This document shows positions 37,025 to 45,534 of a DNA stretch of 64,000 nucleotides, piece after piece; the stretch's first letter is position 1; each line of letters opens with the position of its first letter. The notes below the pieces were generated by a model. The model saw only the letters and a list, made by a program, of their open reading frames with translations. It did not search any database and was not told the DNA's origin. Both the position numbers and the translations under genes were made by a program. The stretch covers positions 428,526-492,525 of the forward strand of contig JARUHJ010000004.1 of assembly GCA_029667085.1 (NCBI GenBank), written 5' to 3'. The DNA comes from Deltaproteobacteria bacterium IMCC39524 (GTDB lineage Bacteria; Desulfobacterota; Desulfuromonadia; Desulfuromonadales; BM103).

Positions 37025-37651
37025 TCAACTTTCAGTTGCTACTCGCAAGCCGAGCGCAATCATCACTGTGCCTGTGACCCCATCAAAAACCTGGCTGACT
37101 CTCGGCCGCTGCAACCAGATTTTGAGTTGTTTGACCATCAGGGCGAGCAGACACTGCCAGATCATGGCGATGACAAAGTGCAAACCGGCAAGAAAGAGCG
37201 ACTGCAGGAGTGCCGACTGGGCAGGATTGATAAACTGGGGTAGAAAAGCCATGTAAAAAATGGCCGTCTTCGGATTGAGGATGTTGGAGAGGAAACCTTC
37301 CCGCAAGGACCGCTGCACCAGAAAAGCGCCCCCCGACGGTTTCCCATTTACAATCTCGAACTTTTCTTGTTTGAGAATCTTTAGCCAACTGCTGAGGCCT
37401 AACCAGATCAGGTAGCCGGCTCCTGCCATTTTCAAAAGGCTGAAGGCCCAGGCTGCCTGCAAGAGGATCACCGATATCCCCACCGCTGAGATAGTGGCGT
37501 GCAGAAAGAGCGCGGAGCAAATACCGAGGCTGCTCACCGCGCCATCTCGCCAACCGCCGCGCGCGGTGTTACGAATCACCAGCATGGTATCGACGCCTGG
37601 CGTAATGGTCAGCAGGGTAATGGCGATCAAATAGGTTGTCAGGGCGGTCAT
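37025..37651 (-). CDS. LysE/RhtB family amino acid exporter
   Basis: 208 residues from the ATG at 37651, with six hydrophobic helices. The family motif TPGVDTMLVIRNTARGGWRDG at residues 17-36 and the later LNPKTAIFYMAFLPQFINP near residue 135 are typical of RhtB-type exporters of threonine, homoserine or other amino acids. The longer frame to 37738 adds a sequence with no family match that overlaps the neighbouring lipoprotein gene. Substrate cannot be told from sequence. Confidence 0.9.
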   Translation of the reverse strand: MTALTTYLIAITLLTITPGVDTMLVIRNTARGGWRDGAVSSLGICSALFLHATISAVGISVILLQAAWAFSLLKMAGAGYLIWLGLSSWLKILKQEKFEIVNGKPSGGAFLVQRSLREGFLSNILNPKTAIFYMAFLPQFINPAQSALLQSLFLAGLHFVIAMIWQCLLALMVKQLKIWLQRPRVSQVFDGVTGTVMIALGLRVATES

Positions 37652-37673
37652 TCCCACAAAGTACCTTTTAACG

Positions 37674-37994
37674 CTATAGGTTTGCGTCCTCGGGTTCCGA
37701 AGAACTGAAGCTGTAAGATTTAACCACGTTTCGATCATCGTAACGAATCACCAGATCGCGTGAAATCTTGACACCATACTCACCATAAGTCCAGGTTCGT
37801 TCACCATTTTCGAGACCGGTACGCCACGGCTCACCAAACATCTCCCGTATCTCTGCCATAGTGGTTTTCTCCACTTCTATCTGGCGAACCTTGTAGTAAG
37901 GAAAAGCTTCCCCCACTGTGGGCATGCAGCCAGTAACGGGCAAGCTCATGGCAACGAGCAACATCAGGGTTGTTAGAGGGCGAAGAATGCGCAT
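37674..37994 (-). CDS. Small outer-membrane lipoprotein (SmpA/BamE-like)
   Basis: 106 residues with a lipoprotein signal peptide; the lipobox VTGC puts the acylated cysteine at residue 23. The mature part resembles SmpA/OmlA proteins: an early KVRQIEVEKTTMAEIREMFGEP segment, where members have a conserved turn before M-G-x-P, then strands GERTWTYGEYGV and DLVIRYDDRNVVKSYSF. The bacterial Bam complex uses BamE of this fold, but many paralogues exist, so assignment to Bam is not claimed. Confidence 0.78.
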   Translation of the reverse strand: MRILRPLTTLMLLVAMSLPVTGCMPTVGEAFPYYKVRQIEVEKTTMAEIREMFGEPWRTGLENGERTWTYGEYGVKISRDLVIRYDDRNVVKSYSFSSSEPEDANL

Positions 37995-38060
37995 TGTCGA
38001 TCTCCTTGTTGTCTGAGGATATCAATTGACGAGGAAAGTGAAAACACCCGTTCGTTTCTC

Positions 38061-38138
38061 TCACTAGAGTCACAGAGAACACAGAGAATGCCTGAATTGG
38101 TTACGGTTCTCTCTGTGCCCTCTGTGACTCTGTGGTGA
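38061..38138. repeat. Imperfect inverted repeat of the CACAGAG type
   Basis: TCACTAGAGTCACAGAG and, further on, CTCTGTGACTCTGTGGTGA face each other around a short spacer. The core (CTCTGTGGTGA) recurs at about 43428-43440 in CCGTGCCTCTGTGGTGAAA, and CACCACAGAGAGAGAAG occurs at about 6049. This looks like a dispersed intergenic repeat; no function is known to me. Confidence 0.65.
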
Positions 38139-38153
38139 GGTTTTGTTGATTTG

Positions 38154-39362
38154 TTAATCTTGCTTACGCTGCCGATAAGCCTCGGCAATTCCACCCCCGG
38201 AGGTCTCACGATAAATAGACGGCAAAGCCTTGCCGGTCTCTTTCATGACAAGGGTTATTTCATCAAAAGTGATCTTGTGTTCACCACCTGAAAGCAAAGC
38301 AAAATGACAGCAGCTTAAAGCCCGTGTCGCAGCATGCGCGTTGCGTTCTATGCATGGGATCTGCACCAGGCCATTAACCGGGTCACAGGTCAGGCCAAGG
38401 TGATGTTCCAGCCCCATCTCTGCCGCATATTCAATCTGGCGCACCGTGCCGCCGTGTAACTGGGTCGCTGCCGCTGCGGCCATAGAGCAAGCCGTGCCAA
38501 CCTCGCCCTGGCAACCAACCTCCGCCCCAGAGATTGAGGCGTTGTGCTTGACCAGATTACCGACCAGTCCGGCCGTTGCCAGCGCTCGCAGAATGTCTTG
38601 CCTGCTGCAATCGAGACTCTCGCTCAAGTATCGCAAAACCGCCGGCAAAACGCCACTGCCGCCACAGGTCGGCGCAGTGACGATAATGCCACCGGAAGCA
38701 TTCTCTTCGGAAACAGCCAGAGCATAGGCCCAGAGCAGGCCATTGCGTTTAAAATCCGGGCCGTAGAGAGAGGCTTTGCGATGAAACGCCTGCGCCTTGC
38801 GCGCCACGCCCAGGCCACCGGGAAGAACCCCAACATGATTCAGCCCCCGCACGACAGACTCTGACATGACGTCCCAGATCCCGTCGAGGAACGGATAAAG
38901 ATCCTCCCCTTCGCAGCTGGCCACATATTCCCAGCACGACTCGCCCGTTTCGGCAGAGCGCTTCAGGATATCTTCCATGCTGTTCAGAGCATAAACGTCT
39001 TCGCTCGCGACCTCTTTCCCTGCCTCCTGAAGAGCACCGCCGCCGATGCTGTAGACTTCCCATTTTTCGAGAACGCGGCTATCTCCGGCCAGAGCCTCAA
39101 AGTACATACCGTTGGGATGAAAAGGCAGCTCAGTCTCCGGCCTCCAGAGAATCTCACAGGCGCGGGGCGCAAAAACATCCTCCAGCGCCTTGTCGGTCAA
39201 GTGCCCTCTGCCGGTTGCGGCTAGGCTGCCGAAGAGCGTGACCCGGAAGGAAGCCGCAGCGGCATGTCGCGCAAGAAACTGCTCAGCAGCCTTACACGGA
39301 GCCATGGTGTGACTGCTGGAGGGACCGGTCCCGATTCGATATAGCTCTTTGAGTGATTTCAC
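38154..39362 (-). CDS. sdaA: L-serine ammonia-lyase (iron-sulfur, single chain)
   Basis: Converts L-serine to pyruvate and ammonia with an oxygen-sensitive [4Fe-4S] cluster. 402 residues from a GTG start with GGGAGGTG upstream. The alpha and beta domains are fused: the beta domain begins YRIGTGPSSSHTMAP, and the alpha domain has APTCGGSGVLPAVL near residue 232, GAEVGCQGEVGTACSMAAAA, and LTCDPVNGLVQIPCIERNA near residue 320, which supply the cluster cysteines. This is a single-gene unit next to a pseudouridine synthase, with no serine transporter in sight. Confidence 0.94.
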   Translation of the reverse strand: MKSLKELYRIGTGPSSSHTMAPCKAAEQFLARHAAAASFRVTLFGSLAATGRGHLTDKALEDVFAPRACEILWRPETELPFHPNGMYFEALAGDSRVLEKWEVYSIGGGALQEAGKEVASEDVYALNSMEDILKRSAETGESCWEYVASCEGEDLYPFLDGIWDVMSESVVRGLNHVGVLPGGLGVARKAQAFHRKASLYGPDFKRNGLLWAYALAVSEENASGGIIVTAPTCGGSGVLPAVLRYLSESLDCSRQDILRALATAGLVGNLVKHNASISGAEVGCQGEVGTACSMAAAAATQLHGGTVRQIEYAAEMGLEHHLGLTCDPVNGLVQIPCIERNAHAATRALSCCHFALLSGGEHKITFDEITLVMKETGKALPSIYRETSGGGIAEAYRQRKQD

Positions 39363-39378
39363 GGTGGCACCTCCCTTG

Positions 39379-40023
39379 TCAGGCTAGATTCAACCAATCT
39401 TCATTCGGTTCAGCAACAAAGCTCATTTCATCACGCTGGGTCGGATGGCGGATGACCATCTCGCGAGCATGCAGGGCAATGGCATCCGCCCCAAAAGACT
39501 GCCTTGAACCGTAGCGCCGATCTCCCAGAATCGGAAACCCTCGATGACTGAACTGAACCCGAATCTGGTGATGTCGTCCTGTTTCCAGGGCGATTTCAAC
39601 GAGACTGACGCCATTAACATAGTTGAGGCGCTTATAGCTTAAACGTGATTCTTTCCCGGCCGGAGCAGCGACCACTCGAGAATTGAACTCATCCCGTTCG
39701 AGCTGATCGATAAATTGCCCCTGAAGTGGAACTTCACCGGCAACCTGAGCCCAATAGCTTTTTCGTGGCCGGCGGCTGCGAATCTCTTCGGAAAGCCGCG
39801 ACGCGGCCTTGGTGGTGCGGGCCAGAACCACAACGCCCGAGGCCGGGCGGTCAAGGCGATGCACCAGGCCGAGAAAAACATTGCCGGGCTTGTTGTATTT
39901 CTCTTTCAACCAAGCCTTGGCTTCTTTAAGCAGGGTGGTGTGTCCAGTCTGGTCGCCCTGCACCAGCTGGCCGGCAGGCTTGTTGACCACCAGCAGGTGA
40001 TTATCCTCATAGAGAATTTCCAT
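39379..40023 (-). CDS. RluA-family pseudouridine synthase
   Basis: 214 residues, catalytic domain only, without an S4 RNA-binding domain. The active-site motif HRLDRPASGVVVLARTTKAA lies near residue 54 and contains the nucleophilic aspartate. ETGRHHQIRVQFSHRGFPILGD near residue 143 is the other conserved block. The target (rRNA or tRNA uridine) is not evident. It is 8 bases after the small membrane-protein gene and 16 bases before sdaA on the same strand. Confidence 0.9.
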   Translation of the reverse strand: MEILYEDNHLLVVNKPAGQLVQGDQTGHTTLLKEAKAWLKEKYNKPGNVFLGLVHRLDRPASGVVVLARTTKAASRLSEEIRSRRPRKSYWAQVAGEVPLQGQFIDQLERDEFNSRVVAAPAGKESRLSYKRLNYVNGVSLVEIALETGRHHQIRVQFSHRGFPILGDRRYGSRQSFGADAIALHAREMVIRHPTQRDEMSFVAEPNEDWLNLA

Positions 40024-40030
40024 GCAAACG

Positions 40031-40336
40031 CTACATCCTAAGTTGTGTGAGAAAGTAATAATCGATGGCGAGAGCTTCGATAAAGAGAACCATCGCCAAA
40101 CCGATGAAGAGGAAAGTCTTGCTTCGCTCCCCTTTCCTGGCTTTATAGCACCTGACTATCTCGGTAACCAGCAGAGCCAGCGTCACCACCGGACTGAGTA
40201 AAAATAGAATCAGCACCGTGCCCATGGCATCGTCGGTCTGATTCCAGCCGCCGAGCATATCGTGGGTGGCCGCCACCAGAAGGAAAATCAGAACCTGCGG
40301 CAAGACCATGGCTGTATAACGAAAAAAAGGCATCAT
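40031..40336 (-). CDS. Small membrane protein (hypothetical)
   Basis: 101 residues with three hydrophobic helices (about 10-25, 38-62 and 76-95) and a short KARKGERSK basic loop before the last helix. I do not recognise a family. Its ATG overlaps the stop of the cupin gene by four bases (ATGA), so the two are translationally coupled, and it precedes the pseudouridine synthase by 8 bases. Confidence 0.7.
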   Translation of the reverse strand: MMPFFRYTAMVLPQVLIFLLVAATHDMLGGWNQTDDAMGTVLILFLLSPVVTLALLVTEIVRCYKARKGERSKTFLFIGLAMVLFIEALAIDYYFLTQLRM

Positions 40337-40662
40337 GCTTGCGGAATGTAATCTTCTCGTAGCGGAGAGAAAACCTCGATCGCTACAGAGTCTTCGACAG
40401 CCGTTGCTTTGTGTTCAACATCCCCTGCGATACACCAACTGTCACCCGGTTTAACCTGACGGGTCTCATCACCGATCGTCAACGTGAGCTCTCCGCTGAC
40501 AAGGTAGCCGGTCTGTTCATGAGGATGGCTATGCCTGGGGAGATCGGCCCCCTGCCCCAGCCTGAACTCTGCCATCATGGTTCTATCGCCATAGACCAAG
40601 GTCTTCTGCTGGACCTTTTCCAAGACGTACTGGTAATCGTTTTTGCTAGCTTGTCGGTACAT
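40333..40662 (-). CDS. Cupin domain protein
   Basis: 109 residues forming one small beta-barrel cupin. Motif 1 is GADLPRHSHPHEQTGYLVSGEL, with the metal-binding histidines and glutamate-position glutamine, and motif 2 is PGDSWCIAGDVEHKATA with the last histidine. Metal and ligand are unknown; such proteins may be enzymes, sugar isomerases or binding proteins. It overlaps the following small membrane protein gene by four bases. Confidence 0.85.
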   Translation of the reverse strand: MYRQASKNDYQYVLEKVQQKTLVYGDRTMMAEFRLGQGADLPRHSHPHEQTGYLVSGELTLTIGDETRQVKPGDSWCIAGDVEHKATAVEDSVAIEVFSPLREDYIPQA

Positions 40663-40684
40663 GCAGGAAGCCTTTACTTCTATG

Positions 40685-40927
40685 TTACGTCATAATTCGA
40701 AGAGCCAGATAAGGCACGATAAAAAAAGTAAAAATACAGATTTTGTAGAAAGCCATCCCGGCATAATGGATGGCATCAAATTGCTCTCTTTGAATATGGT
40801 AAAACTTGCTGTGCATCTTGTAGAACCAGTCGTGGGCCAAGGTGAGAAAAAGAAACCACCAGAGCAGAAGGCCCATATTGAGGACCGCGCTCCAGGCCAG
40901 CGTTCCCTTAAACAGTTCTACGGTCAT
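40685..40927 (-). CDS. Small two-helix membrane protein (DUF6868-like)
   Basis: 80 residues with an N-terminal helix (AVLNMGLLLWWFLFLTLA) and a C-terminal helix (ICIFTFFIVPYLALRIM) joined by a polar segment with HDWFYKMHSKFYHI and FDAIHYAGMAFYK. This resembles a family I recall as DUF6868, function unknown. Its ATG overlaps the end of the homocysteine methyltransferase gene by four bases, implying coupled translation. Confidence 0.75.
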   Translation of the reverse strand: MTVELFKGTLAWSAVLNMGLLLWWFLFLTLAHDWFYKMHSKFYHIQREQFDAIHYAGMAFYKICIFTFFIVPYLALRIMT

Positions 40928-41811
40928 AGCAACCTCCTTTGCCTTAATCGTTTGGCCAGCTCAGCGACATGCGCAGGGCCGACCTCACAACAGCCTCCGA
41001 CAATTGTTGCCCCTTGCTTGATCCAGCCATCCACGAAGGCTGTGTAAGCCTTCGGTTCCAGGTTGGAGCGTTTTTCCAATATCTCCACCGTTGCTCCCTG
41101 CTGCAGGAAGGCTTTGGCGATTTCCACAAAGCCGTTGGCGTAAGCGCCTATGGGAACGCCTCGATTTGCCAGCAGGGGGATGGCCTGATCCACGGCTTCC
41201 GGCGCAGAACAATTGACCAACAGCGCCGCCAGTTTGAATTCTGTGATCAGGGGGATTATCTCTGTTAACGGTTCTCCCGAACGCAGCTTTGTACCATCCT
41301 TGTCATCAACGGTAACCGCCAGCCAAACAGGCTTGTTGGCGACCAGGGCACCCATCACCGCGCCACGCGCCTGCTCAACCGATGACATGGTTTCACAAAG
41401 GACAAGGTCGACATAAGGTTCCTGCAAGCGGGCGATCTCGGCGTAAAGCTCCGCAGCTTCTTCTGCCGGCGGCGCGAGGTCGGGGCGATAGGATCGCCCC
41501 GTTGGGCCCATCGATCCGGCCACCAGGCCGGAGCCATGTTCCTGCTGTGCAGAGACTGCAAGCTGGCATGCGAGCCGGTGCAAATCCACGAAACGATCCT
41601 CGATGCCAAACGGGGCCAGGCGGTCACGATGGATCGCATAGCTGTTTGTGGTGGCAATCTCAGCTCCTGCCAAGAAGTAATCGCGATGCAACTCTTTAAC
41701 CAGATCCGGGTCGTCGATTAAGAACCGGGTTGCCCAGAGCCCGGTCGGTTGCGTCTCTGAGCGAGCCAGAAGTTCCTGGCCCAGGCCGCCAGGCAATAGT
41801 GTGATACGCAT
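40924..41811 (-). CDS. Homocysteine S-methyltransferase family protein
   Basis: 295 residues from the ATG at 41811. It has the zinc-binding cysteines of the family: VNCSAPEAV near residue 207 and GGCCEVGPAHV near residue 272. Other blocks are GGLGQELL at the N-terminus and TTNSYAIHRDRL near residue 55. It is similar to MmuM-type enzymes that use S-methylmethionine, but the donor cannot be fixed; homologues also exist as stand-alone proteins of unknown role. A slightly earlier TTG at 41823 is an alternative start. Confidence 0.88.
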   Translation of the reverse strand: MRITLLPGGLGQELLARSETQPTGLWATRFLIDDPDLVKELHRDYFLAGAEIATTNSYAIHRDRLAPFGIEDRFVDLHRLACQLAVSAQQEHGSGLVAGSMGPTGRSYRPDLAPPAEEAAELYAEIARLQEPYVDLVLCETMSSVEQARGAVMGALVANKPVWLAVTVDDKDGTKLRSGEPLTEIIPLITEFKLAALLVNCSAPEAVDQAIPLLANRGVPIGAYANGFVEIAKAFLQQGATVEILEKRSNLEPKAYTAFVDGWIKQGATIVGGCCEVGPAHVAELAKRLRQRRLL

Positions 41812-41815
41812 GTTG

Positions 41816-42607
41816 CTAACCAATCAGACTCACGAGATGGTCATGTTCACCCTGTTTGATCTTGAAGCTCTTGGGATACTTTTTAAGTAACTCGGCGAAG
41901 GTTTTACACTCGTAATTCGACTCATCAAAGGTCGGATCAAGGCGCTTTACGACAGGGCGAATGGCAGCCTTGACCACCCACTCATCACCGGTCTTCTTGG
42001 CAATCTGTTTGATCGCCTTGGAGAGCAGCTCGACAGGATCCTTGACCTTGATAATATCTGATTCTGCCTCTTCAACACTTTCCTCGTTCTGGCTCTCAAC
42101 AACGAAGGTTTCATAATACTTAAAGTCGGAGCAACTGTTGGCCCAGTGCTGATTGGTTGAAGATTTACAGCCGATTCCGATCAAGTCTTTGCCGGCCGCC
42201 TTAATCTTTTGCGACAAGGGGATGAAATCGCTATCTCCGCCGATCACGATGATCGCGTCGATGTGCGGGAACCGCAACACATCCTCGATGGCATCCAGAG
42301 ACAGTTTGATATCGGCCCCATTCTTTGCTGATGCCCCGGGCGGGAAAATCTGGACTAATTCAACCGCGCATTTAAGCAGGGAGTGACGATACCTTGCAAA
42401 CCACTGCCAATTACAATAAGCCTTGTTGATCGCCACGTTGCCGTAGGTTGTGGCAAAGTCATAGAGCGCCTGCACATCAAGCAGCACGTCCTGAGTCTTG
42501 CTCCGGTTTTGCGTGCGGCCATAGCTGCCACTGCCATTCGCCGAGTCGTATAGACTGGCGTGAATATTTTCAAAATCCCAATAAACCGCAACTGTTTCTT
42601 TTCCCAT
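41816..42607 (-). CDS. NYN-domain RNase-like protein with C-terminal LOTUS/OST-HTH domain
   Basis: 263 residues. The N-terminal NYN (PIN-like) domain has the acidic residues of the nuclease site: VYWDFENIHAS at the start, KNGADIKLSLDAIED near residue 96, and IIVIGGDSDFIPLSQKI near residue 118. The C-terminal part (about 190-263: DPVELLSKAIKQIAKK, PTFDESNYECKTFAELLKKYPKSFKI) matches the OST-HTH/LOTUS fold, which binds RNA or proteins. The LabA/Limkain-like architecture suggests RNA processing; the target is unknown. Confidence 0.88.
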   Translation of the reverse strand: MGKETVAVYWDFENIHASLYDSANGSGSYGRTQNRSKTQDVLLDVQALYDFATTYGNVAINKAYCNWQWFARYRHSLLKCAVELVQIFPPGASAKNGADIKLSLDAIEDVLRFPHIDAIIVIGGDSDFIPLSQKIKAAGKDLIGIGCKSSTNQHWANSCSDFKYYETFVVESQNEESVEEAESDIIKVKDPVELLSKAIKQIAKKTGDEWVVKAAIRPVVKRLDPTFDESNYECKTFAELLKKYPKSFKIKQGEHDHLVSLIG

Positions 42608-42657
42608 CTTTTCCTCCTGTTTCTCACCGCTAACTGTTTCAGAGTCTGAACGTAGTT

Positions 42658-43170
42658 CTATCGTGACTCGTTTGAAAGAAGATTCTCCAAGGGCAGCTTA
42701 ATGATTTCGCTGCCATTACCATCATAGCAGATACAGCTACGATCACCTGAATCTCTTGGCGGCATGCCACTTGTCGAATAGCCTTTGTCGGCACAAAAAT
42801 CGCCACATAAGACGCTGTCCGGTTTTGGGCCGATATTGCCGACTCGATATTGGTGCAAAAGAATGAACAGGAGAGGCGCAATTGTTAAGGTGATAGAGGC
42901 GAAAACGTGCTTTTTATCGAGGCCCGGGTCGACCTCAAGCCTTTTGCCCGCCATAAAACCTGCACCGACAAATGCGATCCACAGCCCCAGAAACGTAAGC
43001 GGGAAGAGGAGAGCCAAGCCCCTATCAACAATCGTTGGCCAGGTGTTGTCACCAAAGACAAAGATCCACAGGAAACCTGCTGTTGTTCCTGTAATGGCTG
43101 TCGCAGCGATCAGCGAGAGAAGTGCGCCGGGAGCAAGAAAGAGCAAGCAATAGAGGTATCTCTTTTTCAT
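42658..43170 (-). CDS. Polytopic membrane protein with a cysteine-rich C-terminal domain (hypothetical)
   Basis: 170 residues from the ATG at 43170. Four hydrophobic helices cover about residues 5-35, 47-72 and 80-105. The last 60 residues are polar and contain five cysteines in a short space (VLCGDFCADKGY and CICYDG), which would fit disulfides outside the membrane or a small metal site. I do not recognise a family. It is alone on this strand, with a 50-base gap to the NYN gene. Confidence 0.65.
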   Translation of the reverse strand: MKKRYLYCLLFLAPGALLSLIAATAITGTTAGFLWIFVFGDNTWPTIVDRGLALLFPLTFLGLWIAFVGAGFMAGKRLEVDPGLDKKHVFASITLTIAPLLFILLHQYRVGNIGPKPDSVLCGDFCADKGYSTSGMPPRDSGDRSCICYDGNGSEIIKLPLENLLSNESR

Positions 43171-43527
43171 TAAGACGCCGGGTTCCGTCAATCGTTTACA
43201 GCTACAGAATGTCCTTATTTCAGCATTTTAGCTATACTTAACCCCCTTGGCAATTTGTAATTATTCAGAGGGGTTCCGTTTTCGGATTAACGCCTTCTCT
43301 CGGATGGCATCTAACTACAGGAGAAAGGGCCTCTACCACTCCATTTCCCTCACTCAAGTTAGAGCCAAATCACGCGCCTTTGGATGAAAAGGCTATTGAT
43401 GGCCAAAGACTCTGTCTCCTCCGTGCCTCTGTGGTGAAAGCTTTTTGTTGCGATCTTTTTATTCATTTGCACGGTAAAAAGGTCTAGACTGGAAACACGA
43501 CCAACTTCGTCTTTGCAAGGATTTTCA
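43171..43527. other. Intergenic region between divergent membrane-protein genes
   Basis: No coding sequence found. It contains a copy of the dispersed CTCTGTGGTGA repeat near 43428-43440. Promoters for both neighbours should be here; a TATACT near 43232 and the AT-rich stretch 43445-43480 are only weak candidates. Confidence 0.5.
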
Positions 43528-44775
43528 ATGCGCCGTTTCGCCAATGTTTATATTGTCCTCTTCCTGATCGACGCAGGTCTCTCGTTGATCGACGAACTCC
43601 TGCAGCTGGCTTCCTCACCAATGCCGGCTTTGACGGAGATCCGTTTTTTTGTCGCTTATGTCGTAATCGCCCTCTCCATGATCCTCTATGCATGCCTCGG
43701 CATCGACCGACGTCTGCCAAAACGGGCCTTTTTGCCATTAACCCTGTTTGCTTCCTGGAGCGCTCTGGCCATGTGGCCGCTCTCGGGGTTCGTCGCCCGT
43801 GAAGCCTTCGGACTGACGGCGTCCATCAGCCAGGTTGTGATCGGCGCGATTGCCATTATCCTGCTGCGTAGTCTCGGTGGTCGAAACCTGCTGACAGAAG
43901 AGCAATCCCAGGCGCCGATGTTCAGCCTGCGCAACACCCTCGGCTTTACCGCCATCAACCTGCTACTCACTCCTTTTGTCCTGATTTATACGGGCCTGGC
44001 CGTCACCAGCTATTACCTCGAAGCGCAGACTGCCGGTTTTCTACGTCTCAGCCCGGTCGGTGTTCACATGACCGAGCGCAGCTATCACCTCGCACAGAAG
44101 GAGATTCGCCTGGCGGGGATGATGCACATCGGCAAAGAGGAGTACTACGAAGACCTGGCTAAATCGATACCGACGGAAGGGACCATCATCCTCGCTGAAG
44201 GTGTGACCGACCAGGATCGTTTGCTGGAGAGCCAGTTCAATTACAGCAAACTGGCCGGGCTTATTGGCCTGACCTCTCAAGACAAGATGAGGCTCAACGG
44301 TAACGCTGTGGAACTGGACGGCCTTGGCGTGGCCGGCCAGGTGATCCGCGAACCGGGCAAGCCGGATATCGCCAACGCAGATATCGACCTCAACCGTTTT
44401 GAACCAAAAACCATCGAATTTCTCAATGCTCTCGGCCGTAGCCTGTTTGGTGACAAACCTCTCGCAGAAGGGCTTGTCGATTACAACCTCTGGATCGAGG
44501 AAAATATGTCTGAAGAGGGTCTCGCCGGGGTTATGGCGGACATTCTCGACAAGCGTAACGATGCTGTCATTGCAGGCATGGTTCAGACTTTAAAACGCTA
44601 CGACACCGTCATTATTCCCTGGGGGGCGATGCATATGCCGGCGATCGAAGCAGCCGTTCTGGAGCAGGGGTTTGCTCCCGGTAAGGCGCAGGAACGTTTG
44701 AGCCTCGATTTCCGGACGATTCCCTATGGGGAGTTGTGGCAGAAGTGGTCTGAGCAGGCGAGTGACAATCTTTAA
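43528..44775 (+). CDS. Membrane-anchored TraB/Tiki-superfamily-like protein
   Basis: 415 residues from the ATG at 43528 (AAGGA six bases before). The first 165 residues hold about five hydrophobic helices; the rest is soluble. The soluble part begins GMMHIGKEEYYEDLAKSIPTEGTIILAEGVTD, in the style of TraB/GumN/Tiki proteins, where a G-x-x-H motif near the start is followed by a glutamate at the end of the next strand; later VIIPWGAMHMPAIEAAVLEQGF supplies the second conserved H. Members are putative metal-dependent peptidases. The N-terminal membrane part is unusual for this group, so assignment is tentative. Confidence 0.65.
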   Translation: MRRFANVYIVLFLIDAGLSLIDELLQLASSPMPALTEIRFFVAYVVIALSMILYACLGIDRRLPKRAFLPLTLFASWSALAMWPLSGFVAREAFGLTASISQVVIGAIAIILLRSLGGRNLLTEEQSQAPMFSLRNTLGFTAINLLLTPFVLIYTGLAVTSYYLEAQTAGFLRLSPVGVHMTERSYHLAQKEIRLAGMMHIGKEEYYEDLAKSIPTEGTIILAEGVTDQDRLLESQFNYSKLAGLIGLTSQDKMRLNGNAVELDGLGVAGQVIREPGKPDIANADIDLNRFEPKTIEFLNALGRSLFGDKPLAEGLVDYNLWIEENMSEEGLAGVMADILDKRNDAVIAGMVQTLKRYDTVIIPWGAMHMPAIEAAVLEQGFAPGKAQERLSLDFRTIPYGELWQKWSEQASDNL

Positions 44776-44794
44776 CCCAAGCTTTATATTAGCC

Positions 44795-44884
44795 GCAGAT
44801 AAAATCTGACAAGACCGGACAAAACAAACCCTATAGTTTTCTTTGTTCTAAATTTATTATCTGCGTACATCAGATTTTATCTGC
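44795..44884. repeat. Inverted repeat with 60-base spacer
   Basis: GCAGATAAAATCTGA (44795-44809) and TCAGATTTTATCTGC (44870-44884) are exact complements. Each arm is itself partly palindromic (AGATAAAATCT). It lies between the convergent TraB-like and ATPase subunit D genes and may act as a transcription end. Confidence 0.8.
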
Positions 44885-44898
44885 AGCCAATTAATGCC

Positions 44899-45534
44899 TT
44901 AACCCTTAAATCCTTGTCGCTCCGCATAACTCTTAAAGCGCTTCAGTCGAAAATAAGTCTCCCGCTCCCTTTCGGCCAGATATTGACTCATGGCGTGGAT
45001 ATCAAGATGTAGCTCCGGTGTAACCCGCTCTTCGAGAATGCGGATGCGGCGAGTCAGGCGCACCAGCTCTTCGGCGAGGCGCCGGAACTTGCCTTCGAAA
45101 TTTGCTAACGACAGCATCTCTTCGACAATGCCTTCAAATTCATGAATTGCCTCGTCTAGCCAGGGGGAGCTGCCGTACATATCATAGGGCCGTTCATTGA
45201 ATGTGCGCGCCACGGTTTCATGCATGGTCAGGTCGCGAAAGCGTAAGCCGAGCAGGTTGCCCTCGGCCACCTCCACGGCGATCTTGCGGCGGCTGATTGC
45301 AGAGAGGGCATCGACCGCAACCGATCTTTCACGGGCCTTGCTGACCTGCAGTTCGTCGATGGCCCGGGCATAAGCCTGGCTGACCTCTTCACGGGACTGC
45401 ATCAACGGCTTAGTGATTTTGAGGAATTCTTTGATCAGCGCCTGGCGACGGCCTTTGAGAATCGTGGTGCAGTTGAGCACCGCGTGCAGGCGATCCTTGA
45501 GGAGCAGCAGGTTGGTACGAGTCGGCTGAATCAT
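44899..45534 (-). CDS. atpD: V-type ATP synthase subunit D (central stalk)
   Basis: 211 residues, almost all helix, forming the rotating shaft in the A3B3 head. The N-terminus MIQPTRTNLLLLKDRLHAVL and the central block RTRRIRILEERVTPEL-like (seen as LTRRIRILEERVTPELHLDI) are diagnostic for subunit D. It starts four bases inside the end of subunit B (ATGA) and is the last gene of the operon; the inverted repeat at 44.8 kb follows. Confidence 0.93.
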   Translation of the reverse strand: MIQPTRTNLLLLKDRLHAVLNCTTILKGRRQALIKEFLKITKPLMQSREEVSQAYARAIDELQVSKARERSVAVDALSAISRRKIAVEVAEGNLLGLRFRDLTMHETVARTFNERPYDMYGSSPWLDEAIHEFEGIVEEMLSLANFEGKFRRLAEELVRLTRRIRILEERVTPELHLDIHAMSQYLAERERETYFRLKRFKSYAERQGFKG

